7,987 nucleotides of DNA from an uncultured Eubacteriales bacterium (GTDB lineage: Bacteria > Bacillota > Clostridia > Oscillospirales > Acutalibacteraceae): positions 1-7,987 of the forward strand of contig CAQZPH010000040.1 of NCBI GenBank assembly GCA_948933715.1, given 5' to 3'. Both the position numbers and the translations under genes were made by a program. The notes below the pieces were generated by a model. It saw only the letters and a list, made by a program, of their open reading frames with translations. It made no database searches and was not told the DNA's origin. How positions within the stretch are numbered: position 1 is the first letter of the stretch; each line of letters begins with the position of its first letter. This document shows, in pieces, positions 1-5,835 of this stretch.

Positions 1-59
1 GTATAGAAGTAACCAGCCAAAAGGAACTCAACACCCTACTCGAAGACTTATGCAGTTAA
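1..59 (+). CDS. 3' end of an unidentified convergent gene (partial)
   Basis: The plus-strand frame starting at base 3 is open from the window edge and reads IEVTSQKELNTLLEDLCS before a TAA at 57-59. The composition (E, L, K, D) looks like the amphipathic C-terminal helix of a real protein. Base composition also falls sharply to A/T right after the stop, as expected at a gene end. All three minus-strand frames have stops here. The bidirectional hairpin at 161-196 would end transcripts from this gene as well as those of the facing gene. Another plus-strand frame (from base 2) is also open and runs into the AT-rich spacer, but it uses codons such as CGA, CAC and CCT that are less natural for this genome. 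The fragment is too short to identify. Confidence 0.42.
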   Translation, partial: IEVTSQKELNTLLEDLCS

Positions 60-160
60 GTTTAATTAAATTTATTTTTATATTATTAATAAATGTTTAA
101 AAATTACTAGTCCTCATAAAAATTTTATTGTCATCTCTATTTTTAATTTGATACAAAAGC
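60..160. other. AT-rich intergenic spacer between convergent genes
   Basis: About 100 bases, very rich in A and T, lie between the presumed plus-strand gene end and the terminator hairpin. I see no open frame of useful length, no convincing promoter pair and no repeat beyond simple AT palindromes such as the one at 61-74. It most likely serves as the 3' untranslated region of the plus-strand gene and as run-off for the facing one. Confidence 0.5.
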
Positions 161-196
161 AAAACAGCCACAGAATAGTTTCTGTGGCTGTTTTTT
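161..196. terminator. Bidirectional intrinsic terminator
   Basis: A perfect 15-base inverted repeat (161-175 and 180-194, core CAGCCACAGAA) encloses a four-base loop, TAGT. On the plus strand the stem runs into six Ts (191-196). On the minus strand it ends in TTTT followed by GCTTTTG. Both strands therefore have the hairpin plus U-tract form of a Rho-independent terminator. The hairpin sits directly against the TAA of the 208-codon minus-strand gene (195-197) and about 100 bases after the plus-strand stop at 59, which is the usual arrangement between convergent genes. Confidence 0.93.
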
Positions 197-821
197 AAGC
201 ACCTATTGAACTACTAGCAACAGGCACTGAAAAAGGCATATCATTTTCTTTAGTATCTATACTTTTAGTAATGTTAAGGAATTTAAAAACATTAAGTATT
301 TTTAATAAATTTTCACGCACTACTGTAAATAATGTACTTACAATTCCTGCAGAAACACCTTGAGCATCGGTACTTAATGTTCCGTCATCTAAAGCACTGG
401 ATGAATTACTGCTAAAGCTACTATTCTGTAAGCTTCTACTTATTTTTTCTTGTAAACTATTTTTATTAGCAATCATATACTTAACAAGCTCTTCATATTT
501 CTTATCCGTATTTCTAAAAATCTTTATCGCAACGCCTATACCTATAGCTGCTAATAATATCTTTGCTATTTTACTACTAGTACTTGACTTACTAGAATCT
601 GCAGTAGCCTTAGCAGCCGACTCGGATTTAGCGTTAGCTGTATTGTTAATTACAATATTGCAAGGAGTTTCTCTTCCTGTAAAACATAAACTTTTTTCTT
701 CTCTGTTGCTACTTTTACTGTATAAATGGAGTCTATCAGGGCTAGTATACGCATAGCAAGTTGACATTGCGGGGGTAATAATTAAAGCTGCAGACAAAAT
801 TACCGATAAAAATTTTTTCAT
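195..821 (-). CDS. Putative exported or membrane-anchored protein of unknown family
   Basis: I do not recognise this 208-residue protein. Residues 1-24 form a clear Sec signal peptide: MKK, then the hydrophobic stretch FLSVILSAALIITPA, with likely cleavage after CYA (24). A Ser/Ala/Lys-rich stretch (63-84) follows. Next is a hydrophobic segment (about 85-102) rich in I, L, A and G with positive residues on both sides, probably a transmembrane helix. A charged helical region (104-130), a second Ser-rich linker (131-145) and a mildly hydrophobic amphipathic stretch (about 156-185) complete it. Cysteines lie at 22, 46 and 54; C22 does not fit a lipobox. The ATG at 821 has the strong site TAAGGAG seven bases upstream, an extended -10 promoter precedes it, and a strong terminator abuts the stop. 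This supports a genuinely expressed, monocistronic gene. A surface-anchored, secreted or envelope role is possible, but no enzymatic motif is visible. Confidence 0.78.
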   Translation of the reverse strand: MKKFLSVILSAALIITPAMSTCYAYTSPDRLHLYSKSSNREEKSLCFTGRETPCNIVINNTANAKSESAAKATADSSKSSTSSKIAKILLAAIGIGVAIKIFRNTDKKYEELVKYMIANKNSLQEKISRSLQNSSFSSNSSSALDDGTLSTDAQGVSAGIVSTLFTVVRENLLKILNVFKFLNITKSIDTKENDMPFSVPVASSSIGA

Positions 822-862
822 AAAAATACTCCTTACTAAATAAAACTCTTCTTTTATTTTAT

Positions 863-871
863 ATTATATCA
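863..871 (-). promoter_or_regulatory. Extended -10 promoter of the exported-protein gene
   Basis: On the minus strand the sequence reads TGATATAAT: a perfect TATAAT (863-868) preceded by TG one base away, the extended -10 of vegetative sigma-A promoters. No good -35 box lies 17 bases upstream (the hexamer there is AAAAAT), which fits an extended -10 promoter. Transcription would begin near 856 and leave a leader of about 35 bases carrying the ribosome binding site. In AT-rich DNA chance matches to TATAAT are common, but the position right before an SD-bearing gene supports this one. Confidence 0.6.
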
Positions 872-976
872 TAACTTCCAATTTTATTTTTCCTTTTTAG
901 AAAATTAACGCTTTTTGTGGAGTATAAATAAAATACCGATAAAGCTTTAACGTTAAAATGGAGAATCATACAAACA

Positions 977-1099
977 TCAGCTTCCTAAATTAAATTTTAT
1001 TTTAAATAAAACAAAGGAATATTTATTTTTCATACAATTACTATTTTTAAGTTTTTCGAGCGGGACATCGCATCTTAAAATATTCACCCATAAATACAT
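977..1099 (-). CDS. Doubtful 40-codon small ORF after nadK
   Basis: An ATG at 1099 lies 11 bases past the nadK stop and is preceded by AGGGGA with about six bases of spacing, a reasonable ribosome binding site that partly uses the nadK TAG. The product begins MYLWVNILRCDVPLEKL and ends in a basic, hydrophobic tail, with stop TGA. It has no recognised motif, and its second half is low-complexity AT-driven codons (K, N, F, I). It could be a translated small protein or a chance frame. I include it because the start signal is better than chance, not because the protein looks familiar. Confidence 0.22.
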   Translation of the reverse strand: MYLWVNILRCDVPLEKLKNSNCMKNKYSFVLFKIKFNLGS

Positions 1100-1109
1100 T
1101 ATAATTCCC

Positions 1110-1961
1110 CTAATTATTGACCCATTCGCATAAAAACTTTTCTGACAATCTTTTATAAAAGCTACGTTCATCAAACATTATAAGATTAGATTTTTTATCT
1201 GCTAACTCTATTTTCACTTCACTACAATTAGTCATATCGACATTATTACCATCAATACTTAAAAATACTTCGCTACCCTTTTTTGCTTTTATACTCACAG
1301 GAACGTTCCCTGAAAACACTATTGGTTTTGCAAACATAGAGTGAGAACATATAGGTGTTAAAAGCATGCAGTCAAGTGCGGGGTCTATCATAGGTCCTCC
1401 AGCAGAAAGTGAATAGGCAGTAGATCCAGTAGAGGTTGACATAATAATTCCATCTGCTCGATAACTGCACACCTCATCTTCACCAAGACACACTGAAAAA
1501 TCTATAATTTTAGATACTCTATCTCTTGAAATTACCATATCGTTAAACGCAAAAAATTCTTCGCATTTATCCTTAATAGCTGTTACTTTTAACATGGTTC
1601 TCTTTTGCACTTTAAATTTTTTTTCTGCTAACAAATCAAGTTTAAATAACTCATCCTTTTCAATTCCGGTAACAAATCCAAGTCTTCCAAGGTTAATCCC
1701 TAAAATAGGTTTTAAAGCTTTTGCAGCATATTTAGCAAAATGTATAACTGTTCCATCTCCACCGATGGTTAAAACTATATCGCAAAGATCTACAGCTTCT
1801 GACACGGATTCACAAAAACAAATATTCTTATCCTTAAACCACCGGTAATATTTTTTCTCTAATAAAACTTCCATATTAAGCGATTGTAATTTATTAATCA
1901 CCTTCATAGTATATTCAAAAGACTTATCTTTAATATGGTTTGGAAAAACTGCTATCTTCAT
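1110..1961 (-). CDS. nadK: NAD kinase
   Basis: This enzyme phosphorylates NAD to NADP in the cytoplasm, the only de novo source of NADP in bacteria. The 283-residue product has the full family layout. The N-terminal strand MKIAVFPN is followed by the signature GGDGT (67-71), then GINLGRLGFVTGI (88-100). The adenosine-binding pair follows as ND (140-141, often NE), then the glycine-rich STSTGSTAYSLSAGGP (175-190), TPICSHS (202-208) and SIDGN (235-239). One difference is that the usual STPTGSTAY has Ser in place of Pro at 177. I chose the ATG at 1961 because it gives the standard family N-terminus and has AGGATGG eight bases upstream. Alternatives in the same frame are an ATG at 1973 and a TTG at 1994, which would overlap the end of tlyA. 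The gene is 22 bases from tlyA and is the last gene of the operon. Confidence 0.96.
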   Translation of the reverse strand: MKIAVFPNHIKDKSFEYTMKVINKLQSLNMEVLLEKKYYRWFKDKNICFCESVSEAVDLCDIVLTIGGDGTVIHFAKYAAKALKPILGINLGRLGFVTGIEKDELFKLDLLAEKKFKVQKRTMLKVTAIKDKCEEFFAFNDMVISRDRVSKIIDFSVCLGEDEVCSYRADGIIMSTSTGSTAYSLSAGGPMIDPALDCMLLTPICSHSMFAKPIVFSGNVPVSIKAKKGSEVFLSIDGNNVDMTNCSEVKIELADKKSNLIMFDERSFYKRLSEKFLCEWVNN

Positions 1962-1969
1962 AATATTTA

Positions 1970-1976
1970 CCATCCT
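1970..1976 (-). promoter_or_regulatory. Ribosome binding site deciding the nadK start
   Basis: AGGATGG lies eight bases before the ATG at 1961. The upstream in-frame ATG at 1973 falls inside this site and has no comparable site of its own, so 1961 is favoured. Confidence 0.6.
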
Positions 1977-1983
1977 GAGCTTA

Positions 1984-2793
1984 CTATTTATCAAGTTCTT
2001 TATGTGATCTGTCCACTAAATCTTGAATATCCACTTTTGATATATCTACAGGCTCTTCAGATTTTCTTATATAAATAAGATATTCTATATTCCCCTTTGG
2101 TCCTTTTACAGGTGAGTATTCAAGGCCTAAAATATCAAACCCATTATTAATTACAAATTCACATATAGAATTAATCACATCCACATGAACATTTTTATCT
2201 CTAACGACCCCATTTTTACCGACATTCTCTTTCCCAGCTTCAAATTGTGGTTTTATAAGGCACACAGCAGTTGCACAATCATTCATAAATTCTCTTGCAA
2301 TAGGTAAAACCAATTTTAAAGAGATAAACGATACATCCACACTAAAAAAATCTATTCCATCCGGTACCATATTAGCATCTATATATCTTACATTAGTACG
2401 TTCAAGGTTAATAACCTTTTCATCGTTTCTAAGTTTCCATGCAAGTTGGCCATAACCAACATCAATCGCGTAAACTTTTTTTGCACCGTTTTGTAACATA
2501 CAATCTGTAAATCCACCTGTTGACGCACCTATATCCATAGTAATCTTATTATTTAACTCTATGCCAAAAGATTTAATTGCTTTTTCAAGTTTTAGTCCAC
2601 CACGGCTCACATAAGATATTTGCGGCATCCTTAATTCAATATTAACATCCTCTTTGTATGCTACTCCGGGTTTATCGGCTTTTTGATTGTTTACATATAC
2701 GTCTCCTGCCATAATCAGGGCCCGTGCCTTTTCTCGACTTTCAGTCAACCCTTTTTCAAACAGCAGTATATCCAGCCTCTTTTTGATCTCCAC
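1984..2793 (-). CDS. tlyA: TlyA-family rRNA 2'-O-methyltransferase (hemolysin A family)
   Basis: TlyA proteins are SAM-dependent rRNA ribose methyltransferases. In mycobacteria TlyA methylates 23S C1920 and, in the longer form, 16S C1409; its absence gives capreomycin resistance. The 269 residues comprise an N-terminal S4 RNA-binding domain (about 4-60, KKRLDILLFEKGLTESREKA), a YVSRGGLKLE linker (61-70) and a Rossmann methyltransferase domain. The SAM loop is DIGASTGGFTD (87-97). The K-D-K-E catalytic set is visible as K68, D153 (VDVSF), K181 (IKPQFEAG) and E237 (NIEYL), with GVVRD at 195-199. The N-terminus lacks the short extension of the dual-specificity form, suggesting 23S-only activity. 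I prefer the GTG at 2793, which has AAAGAG nine bases upstream. A TTG at 2802 has no spacing to that site. The start lies 38 bases inside dxs, suggesting translational coupling. Confidence 0.94.
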   Translation of the reverse strand: MEIKKRLDILLFEKGLTESREKARALIMAGDVYVNNQKADKPGVAYKEDVNIELRMPQISYVSRGGLKLEKAIKSFGIELNNKITMDIGASTGGFTDCMLQNGAKKVYAIDVGYGQLAWKLRNDEKVINLERTNVRYIDANMVPDGIDFFSVDVSFISLKLVLPIAREFMNDCATAVCLIKPQFEAGKENVGKNGVVRDKNVHVDVINSICEFVINNGFDILGLEYSPVKGPKGNIEYLIYIRKSEEPVDISKVDIQDLVDRSHKELDK

Positions 2794-4660
2794 AATTATC
2801 AACTCTTTGTATAATTATTTTTTCCATTCCATCAGCATCAAGATTCAATTTATGTAAAGTATCCTTTACTGTAGCTTGCACTACAAATTCATTATCTATA
2901 GCAGTCAAATCAAAATTCCCTTTATAATTTGCACAGCCCAGGCTATAATTAAATCTTTCTCCAACTCCACCAGAAAGCATACCTTCCTCAAAGAAAAATA
3001 TATTTTCAAAACTAGTTGCAAACAAAGTTGCTTTTTCATCAATAGGTTTAATTCTATTAAGTTTAAGTATACAAACCTTTATTCCACGAGCTTCTAGCTT
3101 TTCCTTTGCCCTACAAGCATATGAAAACAACCTACCATATGTAACAATCAAATTATCACAATTTTTATAGTCTCCATAAATATCAAAAGTTTTACAACTT
3201 GGTTTAAAACCTTCTGGCATATATAGCTGAGTTCCCCTTGGATATCTAATTGCACTAACCCCATCAGTATTATAAATGCATTGTTTTAACATTACACCCA
3301 CTTCATCAAAAAAGCTCGGTGAAAATACTGTAACATTAGGTATTGCATTTAAAAATGATACATCAAAAACACCTTGATGAGTTTCTCCATCTTCTCCAAC
3401 AATTCCTGCTCTATCTATTGCTAAAATTACTTTTAACTTTTGCAAAGCTGCATCATGGATAATCTGATCATAACTTCTTTGTAAAAATGTTGAATACACT
3501 GCAAAAACTGGGATCATTCCACCTGCTGCAAGGCCTCCTGCAAAAGTAACAGCATGTCCTTCAGCAATCCCTACATCAAAAAACCTATCTTTAAAATTCT
3601 TTGCAAAATATGAAAGGCCTGTTCCAAGCTGCATCGCAGCAGTTATTGCGCATATTCTTTTATCATTTCGTGCAATCTTAGAAAGCTCATTTCCAAAAAT
3701 AGAAGAAAAATCTCCAGCTGACACGCCATAATCTCCAGTTTTAATGTCAAAGCCAGAAATCCCGTGGAAGATATTTGGTTTTTTTTCGGCGAAAGAATAC
3801 CCCTTACCCTTAACAGTGTTAACATGGACTAAAACAGGTCTATCCTTTTCTTTTGCTACTTGCAGCACCTTTATAAGGGCTTTAAGATCATGACCATCTA
3901 TAGGCCCATAATACATAAAACCCAAATTTTCAAATACTGTTCCATTATAAACTAAATCTTTAAGTGTAGAAGTTGACTTTAAAATTACTTTTCTTGTAGC
4001 AGTTCCAAGCACCGGGACACTATTTAGAATTTTATCCACAGCACTTTTAGTTTTAAGATACAGTCTTCTAGTTCTTATAGCTGAAAGGTATCTTGCCATA
4101 GAACCTACATTTTTAGATATTGACATTTTATTGTCATTTAAAATAACAATAAAATTCTTTTTAAAGGACCCTGCATTATTAATCCCTTCATAAGCAAGTC
4201 CACCAGACAATGCCCCATCTCCAATAACAGCAACTACTTTTCCATGTTCACCCTTTATATTCTTGGCGTTTAAAAGCCCAAATGCAGCAGAAATAGAAGT
4301 ACTGCTGTGACCTGAACTAAATGGATCATATATACTTTCATCACGCCTAGTAAACCCAGAGATACCATTTTCTTTTCTTATTGTATCTAGTTGATTTAGT
4401 CTACCTGTTAATATTTTATGTGTATAACATTGATGTCCCACATCCCAAACAATTTGATCTTCTGGGCAATCAAATACTTTATGCATCGCCACTGTTAATT
4501 CCACTGCACCTAAATTAGAAGCTAAATGCCCACCATTTTTCGACACTGTTTCTATTATTTTTTTTCTTATTTGTTCACATAACTTTTCAAGTTCATCTAA
4601 AGACATATTTTTAATATCCCTTGGAGAACTAATTTTGCTTAAAAGATTTTCCTCCACCAT
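2756..4660 (-). CDS. dxs: 1-deoxy-D-xylulose-5-phosphate synthase
   Basis: Dxs condenses pyruvate and glyceraldehyde 3-phosphate, using thiamine diphosphate, into DXP, the first step of the MEP isoprenoid pathway and also a precursor for thiamine and pyridoxal. The 634 residues match the family length. Motifs in order are GGHLASNLGAVELT (43-56), GHQCYTHKILTGR (75-87), GHSSTSIS (117-124) and the ThDP/Mg site GDGALSGG...NN (148-162). These are followed by NDNKMSISKNVG (175-186), PIDGHD (253-258), KGKGY (284-288), the catalytic-glutamate segment GIAEGHAVTF (364-373), YSTFLQRSYDQIIHD (389-403), DRAGIVGEDGETHQG (416-430) and IRYPRG (471-476). AEGH replaces the AEQH seen in E. coli. The ATG at 4660 has AAAAAGG ten bases upstream. 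A TTG at 4669, three codons earlier, is only one base from that site and is unlikely. The gene has its own promoter and ends inside tlyA. Confidence 0.98.
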   Translation of the reverse strand: MVEENLLSKISSPRDIKNMSLDELEKLCEQIRKKIIETVSKNGGHLASNLGAVELTVAMHKVFDCPEDQIVWDVGHQCYTHKILTGRLNQLDTIRKENGISGFTRRDESIYDPFSSGHSSTSISAAFGLLNAKNIKGEHGKVVAVIGDGALSGGLAYEGINNAGSFKKNFIVILNDNKMSISKNVGSMARYLSAIRTRRLYLKTKSAVDKILNSVPVLGTATRKVILKSTSTLKDLVYNGTVFENLGFMYYGPIDGHDLKALIKVLQVAKEKDRPVLVHVNTVKGKGYSFAEKKPNIFHGISGFDIKTGDYGVSAGDFSSIFGNELSKIARNDKRICAITAAMQLGTGLSYFAKNFKDRFFDVGIAEGHAVTFAGGLAAGGMIPVFAVYSTFLQRSYDQIIHDAALQKLKVILAIDRAGIVGEDGETHQGVFDVSFLNAIPNVTVFSPSFFDEVGVMLKQCIYNTDGVSAIRYPRGTQLYMPEGFKPSCKTFDIYGDYKNCDNLIVTYGRLFSYACRAKEKLEARGIKVCILKLNRIKPIDEKATLFATSFENIFFFEEGMLSGGVGERFNYSLGCANYKGNFDLTAIDNEFVVQATVKDTLHKLNLDADGMEKIIIQRVDNCGDQKEAGYTAV

Positions 4661-4670
4661 TTTTACCAAA

Positions 4671-4677
4671 CCTTTTT
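4671..4677 (-). promoter_or_regulatory. Ribosome binding site deciding the dxs start
   Basis: AAAAAGG ends ten bases before the ATG at 4660 but only one base before the alternative TTG at 4669. This favours the ATG and a 634-residue Dxs. Confidence 0.55.
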
Positions 4678-4692
4678 ATTATAATGAGTTTT

Positions 4693-4721
4693 ATTATATC
4701 ATTAATTTAAGAAACTTTCAA
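4693..4721 (-). promoter_or_regulatory. Internal sigma-A promoter for dxs-tlyA-nadK
   Basis: On the minus strand TTGAAA (4716-4721; consensus TTGACA) is separated by exactly 17 bases from a perfect TATAAT (4693-4698), which also carries the extended -10 TG (4700-4701). It fills the only gap of any size within the operon, between the ispA stop and dxs. Transcription would begin near 4686, about 26 bases before the dxs ATG. A second, weaker TATAAT lies at 4678-4683. The match is far better than expected by chance even in AT-rich DNA. Confidence 0.82.
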
Positions 4722-4722
4722 A

Positions 4723-5604
4723 TTAACGGTCTCTACTTGCTAAAGATACTGCTAAATCCTTTAATAAATTCTCATTAGAATCAAACTTTAAAAGCGCGCT
4801 CAATGCTTTATCAGTTAAATCTAAAACTGTCTTTTTTGATTTTTCCATTCCCATAATTGATACATATGTTGATTTATTTTCCTGCTGGTCTTTTCTAACT
4901 TGTTTACCTAATTTTTCCGTAGACGACGTCACATCAAGTATATCATCTACTATCTGAAAGGCAACTCCAATTGATTTTGCATATTCAGTTGCAGCCTCTA
5001 TTTTGCTTTTATCTGCACCTGCTATAATGCATCCTATTTTTGCCGATGCAACAATAAGCGCCCCTGTTTTTAAACTATGCATACTGTCTAAAACATCTTT
5101 GCTGACAGATTTATTTTCACTTTCCATGTCGATAACCTGTCCTCCAATCATTCCGTATACACCTATATTATCTGCTAAACACGCCGCAGCCTCGGCTACT
5201 ACATTAGCACCTACACTTTTGATAGTCTCAGGCGATAAAATAATTTCAAAGGCCCTAGTTAAAAGGGCATCTCCAGCTAAAAGCGCCATTGCCTCTCCAT
5301 ATACAACATGATTAGACGGCTTGCCCCGTCTGAAATCATCATTATCCATGCATGGTAAATCATCATGTATTAAAGAATATGTATGCACCATTTCAACCGC
5401 GCAAGCAAAAGGCAACGCTTTATTTATGTCTCCACCGCAAGCTCTGCAAAATTCCAAAACTAAAAGAGGTCTAATTCTCTTGCCATTACCATTAAGGCTA
5501 TATTCCATAGCTTCAACTACGTTTTTTTGAAGGTTATTTCTACCTGGCAAATAATCTATGAGCTTATTGTTTATTAGCTTTATATAATCATCAAGTCTAC
5601 TCAT
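4723..5604 (-). CDS. ispA: Farnesyl diphosphate synthase (polyprenyl synthetase family)
   Basis: This enzyme condenses dimethylallyl and geranyl diphosphate with isopentenyl diphosphate to give farnesyl diphosphate, the precursor of undecaprenyl carrier lipid and other prenyl products. The 293 residues show GKRIRPLL (41-48), the first aspartate-rich motif DDLPCMDNDD (81-90), FRRGKPSNH (91-99), GGQ (154-156), LKTGAL (178-183) and the second aspartate-rich motif FQIVDDILD (216-224), followed by a KSTY near 244-247. The four-residue spacing in the first motif (DDxxxxD) is typical of bacterial short-chain farnesyl synthases rather than long-chain enzymes, though geranylgeranyl output cannot be excluded. 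The ATG at 5604 shares its bases with the xseB stop (ATGA), and a strong GGAGG lies at 5612-5616, seven bases upstream, within xseB. The two genes are therefore almost certainly translationally coupled. Confidence 0.97.
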   Translation of the reverse strand: MSRLDDYIKLINNKLIDYLPGRNNLQKNVVEAMEYSLNGNGKRIRPLLVLEFCRACGGDINKALPFACAVEMVHTYSLIHDDLPCMDNDDFRRGKPSNHVVYGEAMALLAGDALLTRAFEIILSPETIKSVGANVVAEAAACLADNIGVYGMIGGQVIDMESENKSVSKDVLDSMHSLKTGALIVASAKIGCIIAGADKSKIEAATEYAKSIGVAFQIVDDILDVTSSTEKLGKQVRKDQQENKSTYVSIMGMEKSKKTVLDLTDKALSALLKFDSNENLLKDLAVSLASRDR

Positions 5605-5822
5605 TCATTTGCCTCCAAATCATCTGCTAAACAACAACCCTTTGATAAGTCTGTAATTTTCTGTTCTGCAGAATTAAGCACTTTATAGCAATAATTTGCT
5701 ATTTTAGTTCCATCTTCAAATAATTTTAAAGAATCATCCAAAGATTCTGTTCCATTTTCAAGTTTTGAAACTATCTCTTTAAGTTTTTGAAGCTCTGTTT
5801 CAAAAGATTTCCCTTTAGCCAA
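5601..5822 (-). CDS. xseB: Exodeoxyribonuclease VII small subunit
   Basis: XseB is the small helical subunit that binds in multiple copies to XseA to form exonuclease VII, which degrades single-stranded DNA from both ends into oligonucleotides. The 73-residue product has the family pattern: FETELQKLKEIVSKLENG (7-24) and then SLDDSLKLFEDGTKIANYC (27-45), forming two long helices, with EQKI near 53-56 and a short acidic tail containing a Cys pair. The start codon is TTG at 5822. No in-frame ATG fits, and AGGGGG lies seven bases upstream. It follows xseA by 11 bases and overlaps ispA by four, so subunits and neighbour are made from one message. Confidence 0.95.
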   Translation of the reverse strand: MAKGKSFETELQKLKEIVSKLENGTESLDDSLKLFEDGTKIANYCYKVLNSAEQKITDLSKGCCLADDLEANE

Positions 5823-5829
5823 AAAAATA

Positions 5830-5835
5830 CCCCCT
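5830..5835 (-). promoter_or_regulatory. Ribosome binding site supporting the xseB TTG start
   Basis: AGGGGG overlaps the xseA stop codon (TAG, 5834-5836) and lies seven bases before the TTG at 5822. Its quality and spacing make the TTG a convincing start. Confidence 0.75.

Larger units (their letters stand above)
822..1109. other. Intergenic region between nadK and the exported-protein gene
   Basis: These 288 AT-rich bases follow the nadK stop. On the minus strand they contain a possible 40-codon ORF (977-1099) and the promoter at 863-871. Other features are a 17-bp AT palindrome (995-1011, arms TTTTATTT/AAATAAAA) and a pair of overlapping palindromes, TAAAGCTTTA (940-949) and TTTAACGTTAAA (946-957). 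There is no GC-rich hairpin with a T tract, so nadK has no recognisable terminator of its own. Some nadK transcripts may therefore read through to the hairpin at 161-196. I see no recognisable remnant of argR or recN. Confidence 0.5.

Noticed and set aside
1042..1082. A possible nadK terminator from the inverted repeat around TTTTAAG (1045-1051) and CTTAAAA (1074-1080)
   Set aside because: The arms are only seven AT-rich base pairs with a 22-base loop, and there is no T tract after the stem on the minus strand, so it would be too weak.
1594..1848. An 84-codon plus-strand open frame opposite nadK
   Set aside because: It is antisense to the GGDGT and NLGRLGF motif region of NAD kinase, with no start signal or recognisable protein features.
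4669..4669. A TTG start for dxs three codons upstream
   Set aside because: The ribosome binding site AAAAAGG ends one base before this TTG, which is too close; the ATG at 4660 has suitable spacing.
5003..5311. A 102-codon plus-strand open frame opposite ispA
   Set aside because: It is antisense to a well-conserved prenyl synthase region; the Ala/Ser/Pro-rich product is the typical shadow of Gly/Ala-rich codons on the other strand.
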